Shown: positions 24,100 through 33,233, numbered from the stretch's first letter. The stretch: 64,000 bases of DNA from Streptomyces sp. JH34 (GCF_029428875.1 NZ_JAJSOO010000001.1:6234501-6298500); one strand, 5' to 3'. Made by a program: numbers and translations. The notes: generated from the letters alone by a model not told the origin.

Positions 24100-25022
24100 T
24101 CACCCGCGACGGCCACCCGCTCCGCCACCCTGCGGTGCGGTGCGTAGTCGTTCACCGCGTAGTGCTGCGTCGCCCGGTTGTCCCAGAACGCGACGTCCCC
24201 CGCGCGCCAGGTGAAGCGGACCTGGTACTCGGGCACGTGCGCCTGCTGGAACAGCAGCCGCAGCATCCGGTCGCTCTCGTCCCGGTCCCAGCCCACGATC
24301 CGGGTGGTGAACGAGGTGTTGACGAAGAGCATCCGGCGTCCGGTGACGGGGTGCGTCCGCACCACGGGGTGCTCGACCGGCGGAAAGCGGTCCTGGAAGG
24401 GGAGCAGCCGCTCCGCAGGGGTGAACCGCGCGAAGCCCGGTACGAAGTCGTGCACCGCACGCGCCCCCTCCAGACGCGCCCTCACCTCCGGCGAGAGGTT
24501 GTCGTACGCCGCTGCCATGTCGGCCCACATGGTGTCCCCGCCGTACGGGGGCACCTCGCGCAGGTGCAGGACCGCGCCGAGGGCGGGCCGCTCACGGAAC
24601 GTCACATCGGTGTGCCAGACGTTCTCGAAGCTCGGCACGGAGGAACGGTCGAAGCGTGCCACCTCGGGATCGTCCCCGGCCGCAAGCAGCGGGTTGGTCT
24701 CCAGCTCGCCCCAGTGGCGGGCGAAGGCACGCTGCTGGGCCGGACTGGGGTGCTGCCCGCGGAAGAAGAGGACCTTCCACTCCAGCAGCGCCCGGTCGAG
24801 TTCCTCGCGCACCGCGGACGTGAGCGGACGGGTCAGGTCGACACCGCCGATCTCGGCACCGATGAGCGGCCCCAGAGGAACGACGTCGAACAGCGTGTAG
24901 GGCCGGTCGGGCTGCCCCGGCGCCAGCCTGCGCAGCTCGCGCGGGCCCTCGTACAGCCCGTCCGGGGGCAGCCGGGAGGCGCGCGGCGCGGGGCCGGTAC
25001 CGAGTGACGTGGTGAGGGACAT
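24087..25022 (-). CDS. TauD-type Fe(II)/2-oxoglutarate dioxygenase
   Basis: This family releases sulfite from taurine or alkylsulfonates by hydroxylation. The ~311-residue protein has the HxD facial triad motif WHTDVTF (about 137-139), the distal His in QHYAVNDY and a downstream Arg that binds 2-oxoglutarate. It is the last gene of a sulfonate unit, 50 bases after ssuB. The substrate (taurine, alkylsulfonate or sulfate ester) cannot be read from sequence. Confidence 0.9.
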   Translation of the reverse strand: MSLTTSLGTGPAPRASRLPPDGLYEGPRELRRLAPGQPDRPYTLFDVVPLGPLIGAEIGGVDLTRPLTSAVREELDRALLEWKVLFFRGQHPSPAQQRAFARHWGELETNPLLAAGDDPEVARFDRSSVPSFENVWHTDVTFRERPALGAVLHLREVPPYGGDTMWADMAAAYDNLSPEVRARLEGARAVHDFVPGFARFTPAERLLPFQDRFPPVEHPVVRTHPVTGRRMLFVNTSFTTRIVGWDRDESDRMLRLLFQQAHVPEYQVRFTWRAGDVAFWDNRATQHYAVNDYAPHRRVAERVAVAGDRPH

Positions 25023-25072
25023 GGAGACTCCTGTCTGTGTGGGAGTGTGCGGGCGGGGCCGTCCGTCCGGGC

Positions 25073-25909
25073 TCAGCGGGCCGCGTCGCGCACGGCCGCT
25101 CCGATCTCGGCGCGCAGCGCGGCGTATTCGGGCAGTCCTCGCAGCCCGTCCGGGTCGTCTTTCCCCGTCCGGGGCAGGGGGATGCGGACGTCCAGGGCGA
25201 CGGTGCCGGGACCGGCGCTCAGGACGACCGCGCGGGTACCGAGGAAGACGGCCTCGTCCACGCTGTGCGTGACGAAGACCGAGGTGATCCCCGTACGCGC
25301 GCTGACCGTGCGCAGGTCCTCCTGGAGCCGCTCACGGGTGAGTGCGTCCAGGGCCGCGAACGGCTCGTCCAGCAGCAGCAGGCCCTTGCCGCCGGCCAGG
25401 GCCCGTGCGATGGCCACCCGCTGCTGCTGGCCCCCGGAGATCTGCCAGGTCCTGCGGCCCGCGGTGCCGGCCAGCCCGACCCGCTCCAGGAGTTCCTCGA
25501 CGCGCGCGGGGCGTTCGGCCCGGGGGACTCCCGCGTAGCGCAGCGCCAGGGCGATGTTCTCCCCGACCGTCCGCCAGGGGAACAGCCGCGGCTGCTGGAA
25601 GACGACGCCCGCCTGCCGTCCCGGCTCAGGTGTCCCGCCGTGCACGGTGACGTCGCCCGAGGTGGCGTGCTCGAAGCCGGCGATCAGCCGCAGCAGCGTG
25701 CTCTTCCCGCTCCCCGACGGGCCCACGAGCACCAGGAACTCGCCGCCCGGGACGTCGAGCGACAGCGGGCCGAGGGCCGTCACGGCGTCCGCGCCGCGTC
25801 CGTAGCGGTGCGTCACCTCACGCACGGACACGGCGGGCGCGACCGTTGCCGGTGCGGCCTCCCGCGCGTCGTCCGGGGCACCCCTCCGTCGGTCATCCGG
25901 AGACGGCAT
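25073..25909 (-). CDS. ssuB: Sulfonate ABC transporter ATP-binding protein
   Basis: The 278-residue ATPase has Walker A GPSGSGKSTLL, signature ISGGQQQRVAIARAL, Walker B LLLLDEPFAALD and a switch His in VTHSVDEA. It energises import through SsuC. The ATG at 25909 overlaps the end of ssuA by 17 bases. The assignment as a sulfonate transporter (rather than nitrate or pyrimidine precursor) rests on the neighbouring tauD-type gene and SsuA-like protein. Confidence 0.9.
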   Translation of the reverse strand: MPSPDDRRRGAPDDAREAAPATVAPAVSVREVTHRYGRGADAVTALGPLSLDVPGGEFLVLVGPSGSGKSTLLRLIAGFEHATSGDVTVHGGTPEPGRQAGVVFQQPRLFPWRTVGENIALALRYAGVPRAERPARVEELLERVGLAGTAGRRTWQISGGQQQRVAIARALAGGKGLLLLDEPFAALDALTRERLQEDLRTVSARTGITSVFVTHSVDEAVFLGTRAVVLSAGPGTVALDVRIPLPRTGKDDPDGLRGLPEYAALRAEIGAAVRDAAR

Positions 25910-26948
25910 CGCTCAGCCCTTCCACGTACACGGCCTTCTCCAGCTCCGCGAGTTCCGGTGCGGCCGGGATCTGCTTCTGTCCCGCCAGGAACTCCGCCGC
26001 GCTGCGAAGGTTCTCCGCCAGGTTGCCGACCTTCCCGGGGCGGCCCAGCCACTTGTCGTCGGCCTGTTCGGCCGGCTTGAGGAAGATGCCCTGCCTCAGC
26101 TGGGCGGCGGCGTCCCGGGGGCTGATCCCGAGCTGCTTGCCGACGGCCTCGGCGGCGGCCGGCGGGTCGTCGTGGATCAGGTCCAGGGCCTGTGCCTGGG
26201 CCTTGCGCCAGGCCGCGATCACCTCGGGCTGCTTGTCGATGAAGGCGGTGGACGCGACGCCCAGGTCGAGGGTCGGCTTGTCCGCCGCGGCCAGTTCCCG
26301 GCTGGAGAGAAGGGTCGTGCCGGTCTTCCCGAGCTCGTCGAGCGTGGGCAGCCACACGTAGGCCGCGTCGATGTCCCCGCGTGACCAGGCCGCGACGATG
26401 TCCTGCGGTTCGAGGTCGAGCAGATCGACCTCCGACGCGTCGACGCCCGCCTTGTCGAGCGCAGCCAGCAGGCTGTAGTGCGAGGTGGAACTGAAGGGCG
26501 TGGCGACCTTGCGGCCCGCCAGGTCCGCGACGTCCTCGACGCCGGCACCGTCGCGCGCCACCAACGCCTCGTTGTCACCGGCGACGTCCAGTACCCAGGT
26601 CACCTGGTACGGGATGTTCAGCGGCTCGGACAGACCGCGCGCCACCGGGCTGGAGCCGATGGCGGCGAGATCGACCGAGCCCGCGACGAAGGCCGTGTTG
26701 ATGCCGGCGCCGGAGTCGAACTTGATCCACTTGATCGTGTGGTCCGGCAGGGCCTTCTCCAGCAGGCCCTTCTCCTTGACGATCAGGTCGCCGCTGGGGA
26801 AGGACTGGTAGCCGATCCGTATCGTCCTGCCGTCGCCCCGGTCGTCACCGCCTCCGCCGCCTCCCGTCCCGCAGGCGGTGACGACGACGAGCGCTCCCAG
26901 TGCCGCGACGAGCGTGGAGGTGCGGCGCGAACCGCGTGTTCCGGGCAT
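25893..26948 (-). CDS. ssuA: Sulfonate-binding lipoprotein
   Basis: The 351-residue protein has a signal peptide with lipobox VTAC (Cys26), a Gly-rich linker and a type II periplasmic-binding fold (IRIGYQSFPSGDLIVKEKG onward) of the SsuA/TauA group. It should capture sulfonates at the outer face of the membrane. The start is the ATG at 26948 after AAGGACC; a longer ORF reading upstream lacks a signal. Gene order C-A-B-D is unusual but is a single unit. Confidence 0.9.
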   Translation of the reverse strand: MPGTRGSRRTSTLVAALGALVVVTACGTGGGGGGDDRGDGRTIRIGYQSFPSGDLIVKEKGLLEKALPDHTIKWIKFDSGAGINTAFVAGSVDLAAIGSSPVARGLSEPLNIPYQVTWVLDVAGDNEALVARDGAGVEDVADLAGRKVATPFSSTSHYSLLAALDKAGVDASEVDLLDLEPQDIVAAWSRGDIDAAYVWLPTLDELGKTGTTLLSSRELAAADKPTLDLGVASTAFIDKQPEVIAAWRKAQAQALDLIHDDPPAAAEAVGKQLGISPRDAAAQLRQGIFLKPAEQADDKWLGRPGKVGNLAENLRSAAEFLAGQKQIPAAPELAELEKAVYVEGLSDAVSG

Positions 26949-27019
26949 GGTGTGGTCCTTCGTTCGTTGATCGAGAGGGCATGGCGGGCAGGGCGGTGCG
27001 GTGGGCGCGGTGCCCGCCG

Positions 27020-27904
27020 TCACGACAGCCGGCGCCACGGAGCGAGCCGGTTCTCGGCACCCCGCAGCAGGGCGTCGATCAGCAGGCCGGAGACGCCGAT
27101 CGCGAGGAGTCCGAGGACGACCACGTCGGACTGGTTGTAGCGCTGGGCGTCACGGATCAGGCCGCCGATGCCGGGGAGTCCGTTGACGGTCTCGGCGGCG
27201 ACCACCGAGGAGTAGGCGATGCCGAACGCCAGCCGCACGCCGATCAGGATCTCCGGCAGCGCGGACGGAAGGACGACGGAGGCGACCACCTGCGAGCGGC
27301 GGGCGCCGATGGCCCGTGCCGCCTCCACCAGCGAGGCGGGCGCGGAGGCGACGGCGGACGCGGTGGCCACGGCCACGGGCGGCATCGCGGCGATCGCCAG
27401 CAGCCACAGTTTGGGTGCCTCGTCGATGCCGAACCAGATGATCAGCAGGCTGAAGTACGCGAGCGGCGGCAGGGTCCGGAGGAAGGCCACCGCCGGTTCG
27501 AACACCACGCGTACCCACGGCAGCGTGCCCATCAGGACCCCGGCGACCAGTCCGGCCAGGACACCGGCGCCCGCACCGATCGCGATCCGGCGCAGACTGA
27601 CGCCCAGGTGTTCGATCAAGGTGTGGCCCTGGTAGCCGCGCACCCCTTCATGGGTGCCCGACGTCGCGACGAGCGCGTCCCAGACGGCGGACGGCGGCGG
27701 CACGAGCAGTGGTGACCACAGCTCGAGCGTGGTCACGAGCTGCCAGAGGGCGAGCAGTACGACCAGCGCGACCAGCCGCAGTCCTGCCCGGCGCAAGCGC
27801 GCGGCCCTCTCGGGCGATCGGCGGCGCGCCGGGCGCGCGGGAGCGGGTCCGGGGGAGGGAGCCGGGCCTGACGGCTGCTTCTCCGTGGTGGTGGGTGCGG
27901 TCAT
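27020..27904 (-). CDS. ssuC: Sulfonate ABC transporter permease
   Basis: The 294-residue inner membrane protein has an N-terminal Pro/Arg-rich cytoplasmic tail and about six membrane segments. The EAA loop that docks the ATPase is visible (EAARAIGARRSQVVASVVLP). It is the first gene of the sulfonate unit, 71 bases before ssuA. A long leader region with a Cys-rich peptide precedes it. Confidence 0.9.
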   Translation of the reverse strand: MTAPTTTEKQPSGPAPSPGPAPARPARRRSPERAARLRRAGLRLVALVVLLALWQLVTTLELWSPLLVPPPSAVWDALVATSGTHEGVRGYQGHTLIEHLGVSLRRIAIGAGAGVLAGLVAGVLMGTLPWVRVVFEPAVAFLRTLPPLAYFSLLIIWFGIDEAPKLWLLAIAAMPPVAVATASAVASAPASLVEAARAIGARRSQVVASVVLPSALPEILIGVRLAFGIAYSSVVAAETVNGLPGIGGLIRDAQRYNQSDVVVLGLLAIGVSGLLIDALLRGAENRLAPWRRLS

Positions 27905-28179
27905 GGGCGGGCTCCGTCGGGACGTGCCGAGGACACCGGGCCGCCGGGGGCGGACCGGGCACGGCAGGGGACGCGGGCGCGCTGAGGACGGCGCCCGCGG
28001 GCAACGGGGGAGGGGCCCTGCAGAACGCGTGCGTCCGTACCCGGGAGCGGACGGGGGACGTCCGGGCCGGCTCGGGTGCGGGGTTCTGGAGGGGGCCGCC
28101 GGCTCACCCGAGGGGCGGCCGGAAGGCGCGCGGACGAGGCCGCACAGTTCTGGAAGCGCTCAGCGCCGCCGGGCCAGGC
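27905..28179 (-). promoter_or_regulatory. Untranslated leader between the Cys-rich peptide and ssuC
   Basis: Read on the minus strand, this 275-nt stretch contains nested stems: CACCCGAG/CTCGGGTG (28105-28112 with 28071-28078), CGTCCG/CGGACG (28048-28053 with 28032-28037) and an 8-bp GCGGGCGC/GCGCCCGC hairpin (27991-27998 with 27973-27980). No protein is evident. The layout fits a transcription attenuator or Rho-dependent leader controlled by translation of the upstream peptide; this is inferred. Confidence 0.45.
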
Positions 28180-28251
28180 TCAACAGGAGCAGCTGGTCAC
28201 ACGGCAGAGATCGATGCTGAGGCGCTCCTTCAGGAACTGGTCGCTGATCAC
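28180..28251 (-). CDS. Cysteine-rich leader peptide of the sulfonate operon
   Basis: A 23-residue ORF starts at GTG 28251 and ends at TGA 28180-28182. Its end, LSIDLCRVTSCSC, has Cys at positions 16, 21 and 23 and follows the (R)HIDLxRVxSxxC pattern of Streptomyces leader peptides placed before sulfur and amino acid genes. Ribosome stalling at Cys codons when cysteine is scarce would be a direct sensor for sulfur starvation. An in-frame stop lies 4 codons upstream of the GTG. The Shine-Dalgarno is weak, so the peptide may be nearly leaderless. Confidence 0.6.
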   Translation of the reverse strand: MISDQFLKERLSIDLCRVTSCSC

Positions 28252-28488
28252 GGTGATTTTCTAACACACGCTCAGGACGTACACCAGAGGGTGTCCGCGT
28301 CCTGGTACGGACCGGAGTGCCGCCTCGGGGCGGGATGCCGCCTGCCGGGCCGGTGAGCGGGACAGGACGGGACCGCGGGAGGGAATCGCGGGGCCGGAAG
28401 GCCGGGAGCGCGTGAACCGTAATGATCCTGTGAGGCTCCGGGGCGCATCGCGGCAAGGAAGTGGCGCCGGGCATGGCAGGCTTGGGGC

Positions 28489-29172
28489 ATGGCCCAGATC
28501 AACCCCAGCATCTTGTCCGCCGACTTCGCCCGCCTCGCCGAGGAGGCGAAGGCCGTAGAAGGCGCCGACTGGCTCCATGTCGATGTCATGGACAACCATT
28601 TCGTGCCCAATCTGACGCTCGGCGTACCGATCGTGGAGGCGCTGAGCAAGGCCACGGGCACCCCGCTGGACTGCCACCTCATGATCGAGGACGCGGACCG
28701 CTGGGCACCGCAGTACGTCGAGGCGGGCGCGGGCTCCGTCACCTTCCACGCGGAGGCCGCGGCGGCGCCGGTGCGCCTGGCGCGGGAGATCAGGGCCAAG
28801 GGCGCCCGCGCCTCCATGGCGCTGAAGCCGGCGACGCCCATCGAGCCGTACGAGGACCTGCTCCCCGAGCTCGACATGCTGCTGATCATGACGGTGGAGC
28901 CGGGATTCGGCGGCCAGGCGTTCCTCGACATCATGCTGCCGAAGATCCGCCGCACCCGGGAGCTGATCTCCAAGCACGGCCTCGAGCTGTGGCTGCAGGT
29001 CGACGGCGGGGTCTCCGCCACCACCATCGAGCGGTGCGCCGAGGCCGGCGCGGACGTCTTCGTCGCCGGATCGGCCGTCTACGGGGCCCAGGACCCGGCG
29101 GAGGCGGTGCGGGCACTGCGCGCACAGGCGGACACGGTCACCGCTTCCGCACCCTGGGCGTGCGGCCACTGA
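28489..29172 (+). CDS. rpe: Ribulose-phosphate 3-epimerase
   Basis: Rpe interconverts ribulose-5-P and xylulose-5-P in the pentose phosphate pathway. The 227-residue barrel has NPSILSADFARL, HVDVMDNHFVPNLTLG, DCHLMI, TVEPGFGGQ and VDGGVS, covering all catalytic positions. The ATG at 28489 is separated from the sulfonate leader by 237 bases. The next gene encodes a sugar-responsive regulator. Confidence 0.95.
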   Translation: MAQINPSILSADFARLAEEAKAVEGADWLHVDVMDNHFVPNLTLGVPIVEALSKATGTPLDCHLMIEDADRWAPQYVEAGAGSVTFHAEAAAAPVRLAREIRAKGARASMALKPATPIEPYEDLLPELDMLLIMTVEPGFGGQAFLDIMLPKIRRTRELISKHGLELWLQVDGGVSATTIERCAEAGADVFVAGSAVYGAQDPAEAVRALRAQADTVTASAPWACGH

Positions 29173-29251
29173 ACCAAGCTCAGATGAACGCGGCCCGACG
29201 GGCCTGATCAAGGATCGCCGGATCTGACAGGATGAACGGCGTATCGGGCGT

Positions 29252-30298
29252 GTGAACAGCAGTGAGGAGATCGCGGTGTCTGGCATCTCGGCGGGTCGGT
29301 CAGCCATGCGGATGGGACCCGCGGAGCTGGTGCAGGCGGCGGCCATGGCCCGCCGGTTCTACCTCGAGGGCAAGTCGAAGATCCAGATCGCCGAGGAGTT
29401 CGGCGTCAGCCGCTTCAAGGTGGCCCGGGTCCTGGAGACGGCACTCGAGCGTGATCTCGTGAGGATCGAGATCCGGGTACCGGCGGAGCTGGACGCGGAG
29501 CGCTCCGACGCGCTCCGGGCGCGCTACGGCCTGCGGCACGCTGTCGTGGTCGAGTCACCGGCGGAGGAACAGGACGACGCCGCCGACCCGGAGAACCTGG
29601 GTGAGGTGGCTGCCGAGCTGCTCGGCGAGCTGGTCGACGAGGGCGACGTGCTGGGCCTGGCCTGGGGCCGCTCCACCATCCACATGGCGGCGGCCCTCGA
29701 CCGGCTGCCCCCGTGCACGGTGGTGCAGCTGACCGGCGTGTACGACGCGGGTACGGCAGAGCGCGGCTCGGTCGAGGCGGTCCGCCGTGCCGCGCAGGTA
29801 TCGGGCGGCGAGGCGCACCCGATCTACGCCCCGATGCTGCTGCCCGACCCGGCGACGGCGGCCGCGCTGCGCCATCAGACCGGGATCGCCCGCGCCTTCG
29901 AGTACTTCGACAAAGTGACGGTCGCCGCGGTCTCCATCGGGTCCTGGGAGCCCGGCATCTCCACCGTCCACGACATGCTGTCGGACGAGGAGCGTGCCCA
30001 CTACGCCTCGCTCGGAGTGGCGGCCGAGATGTCCGCGCACCTCTTCGACACGAACGGCCGACGGGTCGGCCGGGACCTCGGCGAGCGGTGCATCACCGTG
30101 GAGGCGGACCGGCTGCGCCGGATCCCCGAGGTGGTCGCCATCGCCGGAGGCCAGCGCAAGGCGGCTGCGATCGGCGCGGTGCTGCGCTCCGGGCTGGTCA
30201 CCAGCCTGGTCACGGACACGGCGGCGGCCGACTACCTCCTGACGGAGTCCGCCGCCGGACAGCGGCCGGCGCTGGAGCGGGCCGACCCCGACAACTGA
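29252..30298 (+). CDS. SorC/DeoR-type sugar-binding transcriptional regulator
   Basis: The 348-residue protein has an N-terminal HTH (YLEGKSKIQIAEEFGVSRFKV, about residues 37-58) and a C-terminal sugar-phosphate-binding domain of the SorC family (LAWGRST, TGVY). It probably senses a pentose phosphate, given that rpe is just upstream; this is inferred from position. The GTG at 29252 gives the form conserved in Streptomyces; the GTG at 29276 is a shorter alternative. Confidence 0.85.
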   Translation: MNSSEEIAVSGISAGRSAMRMGPAELVQAAAMARRFYLEGKSKIQIAEEFGVSRFKVARVLETALERDLVRIEIRVPAELDAERSDALRARYGLRHAVVVESPAEEQDDAADPENLGEVAAELLGELVDEGDVLGLAWGRSTIHMAAALDRLPPCTVVQLTGVYDAGTAERGSVEAVRRAAQVSGGEAHPIYAPMLLPDPATAAALRHQTGIARAFEYFDKVTVAAVSIGSWEPGISTVHDMLSDEERAHYASLGVAAEMSAHLFDTNGRRVGRDLGERCITVEADRLRRIPEVVAIAGGQRKAAAIGAVLRSGLVTSLVTDTAAADYLLTESAAGQRPALERADPDN

Positions 30299-30339
30299 CC
30301 TGGTCGCCGGGGCCGGCCAGGGGCGTCGATGCCCCCGGC

Positions 30340-30416
30340 CACGGCACGGACCGACGACGACGGTGGCCGGGCACCCGTGCGGTGCCCGGCCTCCGTCATG
30401 CCCGGTCCGTGCCGTG
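30340..30416 (+). terminator. Nested hairpins between the regulator and terpene synthase genes
   Basis: An inner 11-bp stem (30365-30375 with 30381-30391, GGCCGGGCACC) sits inside an outer 14-bp stem (30340-30353 with 30403-30416). It lies between convergent genes and probably terminates both. Confidence 0.75.
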
Positions 30417-30421
30417 CCCGG

Positions 30422-31474
30422 TCAGAGACCGGGGCCGGCGCCCAGCCGCGCGTGGTCCTCGCTCACGCCGAGGACGGACTCCTCCAGGTAGGCCCCCGGC
30501 TCCGCGTACTGGCTGACGTCCGCCGGGTTGTAGCGGGGGGTCTGCCGCGACCAGTCCAGGTTCCCGCGCATCCAGCTCCGCATTCCGTCGAGGTAGGGCA
30601 CGAGCAGGTCCGCCAGCTCCGGGTAGCGGCCGAGCAGCTCGCTCTCGGCCGTGAGGAACCGCTCGGTCTCGGTCGCGATCTCCCGGCACACGTGCTCCAG
30701 TGCCTGGTGCTTGTCGTAGCCGCGGTGGTGGCGGACCAGATGGACGAGATTGTGTATCTCGCCCAGCACCTGTTCCTTCTCGTACGAATACACGTCGTTC
30801 GCCCAGCACACGACGTTGCAGGACGCCTCGAGCGCCGTGATGAACCGGGCGTCGTTGTGGACCGATTCGGGCGCTCCCGTGCCGGCCACGATCTCTATCA
30901 GGTCCATGCACACATGGATCGCCCCGGTGTGCCGGCGCTTGGCGATGTACGTGGCCTCGGAGGGCACGACCCCGTCGGCACGGTTCCCCGCCTCCCAGGT
31001 GGTGGCGGTCGTCAGGTACATCATGAGGTGCCAGGTGAAGCGGGTGCGCCAGTGGACGGCGGCCTGTGGGATCGTACGTTCCCACAGGTCCGCCAGGGCG
31101 ACCAGCGCGGCAGGGGCCTCCTCGTCGGGACCGGGGCCGGGAGCCCTGCCCTCGACCACGGCGCGCATCCGCTCCACCACGTCGCGCACGCGGTCGGGGC
31201 TGCGTCCGAGGTGCCCGTCGTCCAGCTGATCGTCGACGAGGAAGAGCCAGACGAACCAGTCGGCGACCAGATCCAGGTGCTCGCTGTTCGCCGTCGGATA
31301 GACCATGCCCACGAAGGCGCCGAAGTCGGCCTGCTCGAAGCGGCGCCTGGCCGATTCCCGGTGTACCAGGCCGGTGTGCCTCGTCCAGGCGTCGAGGTGC
31401 TCACGGGTGTGATCCACGTGCGGATTGCTCCGCTGGGTGAACGGGCAGTAGATGTCGGGCAGTTCGCTCTCCAC
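30422..31474 (-). CDS. Class I terpene synthase, product unknown
   Basis: The 350-residue single-domain cyclase ionises a prenyl diphosphate. The Asp-rich Mg motif is DDQLDD (81-86), the NSE motif is NDVYSYEKE (226-234), and an RY pair (PRY) is near the C-terminus. Overall it resembles pentalenene and germacradienol-type sesquiterpene synthases, so farnesyl diphosphate is the likely substrate. No P450, prenyltransferase or other tailoring gene adjoins it. The gene is not part of the syntenic core I recall here, suggesting an insertion between the regulator and guaB1. Confidence 0.88.
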   Translation of the reverse strand: MESELPDIYCPFTQRSNPHVDHTREHLDAWTRHTGLVHRESARRRFEQADFGAFVGMVYPTANSEHLDLVADWFVWLFLVDDQLDDGHLGRSPDRVRDVVERMRAVVEGRAPGPGPDEEAPAALVALADLWERTIPQAAVHWRTRFTWHLMMYLTTATTWEAGNRADGVVPSEATYIAKRRHTGAIHVCMDLIEIVAGTGAPESVHNDARFITALEASCNVVCWANDVYSYEKEQVLGEIHNLVHLVRHHRGYDKHQALEHVCREIATETERFLTAESELLGRYPELADLLVPYLDGMRSWMRGNLDWSRQTPRYNPADVSQYAEPGAYLEESVLGVSEDHARLGAGPGL

Positions 31475-31766
31475 GGGCGGTCCCCATCCTCTCCGGCCGA
31501 ACGCGTGACAGGTGTTCCGGGCTCGTGGGCGACGTCGCGCCTACCGCGAGGACCTGCGGATTTGAAGCTACCTGACCCCTCGTCACCCGGTCCAGGGATC
31601 GTGATCACGAGCGAGCGAATCGTGTTCGGGTAGGGTCCATGGGTAAGGCAGGTTCCACTTGCCCGGCCCCCGGGCGGCCTCCTTGGAGGAACCGACGAAG
31701 ACGGGGGCTCATTGCTGTGTCTTCGTGGAAACGACCTGCACCGTTTCGTATGAAAAAATGGTTCTT
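31475..31766 (+). promoter_or_regulatory. Long divergent leader of guaB1
   Basis: The 292-bp region between the terpene synthase start and guaB1 has no gene. Close to guaB1 it contains a CGAAGAC/GTCTTCG stem (31694-31700 with 31719-31725) and purine-rich CTCCTTGGAGG, which can fold on itself. No known riboswitch was recognised. It holds the promoters of both divergent genes. Confidence 0.35.
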
Positions 31767-33233
31767 ATGCGTTTTCTTGAGCCCGGTACGGGTCGCTACA
31801 CGACCTCTCCCTCGGTCCCCTACGACCTCACGTACGACGATGTCTTCATGGTTCCCGGCCGTTCCGCGGTCGGGTCCCGGCAGGCCGTGGATCTCTCGTC
31901 GCCGGACGGCAGCGGCACCACCATCCCGCTCGTCGTCGCGAACATGACCGCCATCGCGGGTCGCCGGATGGCCGAAACCATCGCCCGCCGCGGTGGGCTG
32001 GTCGTGATCCCCCAGGACATCCCGATCGAGGTCGTCACCGAGGTCATCGGCTGGATCAAGAAGCGCCACCTCGTGCTCGACACGCCGATCGTCCTGGCCC
32101 CCGGCCAGACCGTCGCCGACGCGCTCTCCCTCCTGCACAAGCGGGCCCACGGGGCCGGTGTCGTCGTCGACGCGGAGAACCGGCCCGTCGGAGTCGTCAC
32201 CGACCACGACCTGACCGGCGTGGACCGTTTCACGCAGCTGTCCGAGGTCATGTCCAAGGACCTGGTGGTGCTCGACGCGGACATCGATCCGCGGGAGGCC
32301 TTCAACACGCTCGACGGCGCCAACCGCAAGCTCGCTCCGGCGGTCGACGCGGACGGCCGCCTCGTCGGCATCCTCACCCGTAAGGCGGCGCTGCGGGCGA
32401 CGCTCTACACCCCCGCGACGGACGCGGACGGCAAGCTGCGGATCGCGGCGGCCGTCGGTATCAACGGCGATGTGGCGGGCAAGGCCGCTCAGCTCCTCGC
32501 CGCGGGCGTCGACACCCTCGTCGTGGACACCGCGCACGGCCACCAGGAATCCATGATCAGCGCGGTCGCCGCCGTCCGGGCGCTCGACCCGGCGGTGCCG
32601 ATCGTCGCGGGCAACGTCGTGGCCGCCGAGGGTGTGCGGGACCTGATCGAGGCGGGCGCCGACATCATCAAGGTCGGTGTGGGTCCCGGCGCGATGTGCA
32701 CCACGCGCATGATGACCGGGGTCGGCAGGCCCCAGTTCTCCGCCGTGCTGGAGTGCGCGGCCGAGGCGAGGAAGCACGGCAAGCACGTCTGGGCCGACGG
32801 AGGTGTCCGGCACCCGCGTGACGTGGCGATGGCGCTCGCCGCCGGCGCGTCCAACGTCATGATCGGTTCCTGGTTCGCGGGCACGTACGAGTCGCCCGGC
32901 GACCTGCAGCAGTCCGCCGACGGGCGGTACTACAAGGAGTCGTTCGGGATGGCCTCGGCGCGTGCGGTCAGGAACCGTACCTCGGAGGAGTCCGCCTACG
33001 ACCGCGCCCGCAAGGGTCTGTTCGAGGAGGGCATCTCCACCTCGCGGATGTTCCTCGACCCCACCCGCCCCGGTGTGGAGGACCTGATCGACTCGATCAT
33101 CGCCGGTGTCCGCTCCTCCTGCACCTACGCGGGGGCGTCCTCGCTCGAGGAGTTCGCCGAGAAGGCGGTCGTCGGTGTGCAGAGCGCCGCCGGTTACGCG
33201 GAGGGCAAGCCGCTCCACGCCAGCTGGAGCTGA
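31767..33233 (+). CDS. guaB1: GuaB1: IMP dehydrogenase-family GMP reductase
   Basis: The 488-residue TIM barrel carries an inserted pair of CBS domains (about 90-205) and the catalytic loop with GAMCTTRMMTG. Actinobacterial GuaB1 proteins of this type were shown in mycobacteria to be GMP reductases with CBS regulation rather than IMP dehydrogenases. That would return GMP to IMP. The start ATG 31767 (MRFLEPG) is chosen by family length; an ATG three codons upstream and a longer frame are alternatives, and no strong Shine-Dalgarno is present. Confidence 0.85.
   Translation: MRFLEPGTGRYTTSPSVPYDLTYDDVFMVPGRSAVGSRQAVDLSSPDGSGTTIPLVVANMTAIAGRRMAETIARRGGLVVIPQDIPIEVVTEVIGWIKKRHLVLDTPIVLAPGQTVADALSLLHKRAHGAGVVVDAENRPVGVVTDHDLTGVDRFTQLSEVMSKDLVVLDADIDPREAFNTLDGANRKLAPAVDADGRLVGILTRKAALRATLYTPATDADGKLRIAAAVGINGDVAGKAAQLLAAGVDTLVVDTAHGHQESMISAVAAVRALDPAVPIVAGNVVAAEGVRDLIEAGADIIKVGVGPGAMCTTRMMTGVGRPQFSAVLECAAEARKHGKHVWADGGVRHPRDVAMALAAGASNVMIGSWFAGTYESPGDLQQSADGRYYKESFGMASARAVRNRTSEESAYDRARKGLFEEGISTSRMFLDPTRPGVEDLIDSIIAGVRSSCTYAGASSLEEFAEKAVVGVQSAAGYAEGKPLHASWS

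Noticed and set aside
28261..29346. Long minus-strand frame opposite rpe and the ssu upstream region
   Set aside because: It lies antisense to rpe and has no domain. Only the short Cys-rich ORF beside it fits a known pattern.
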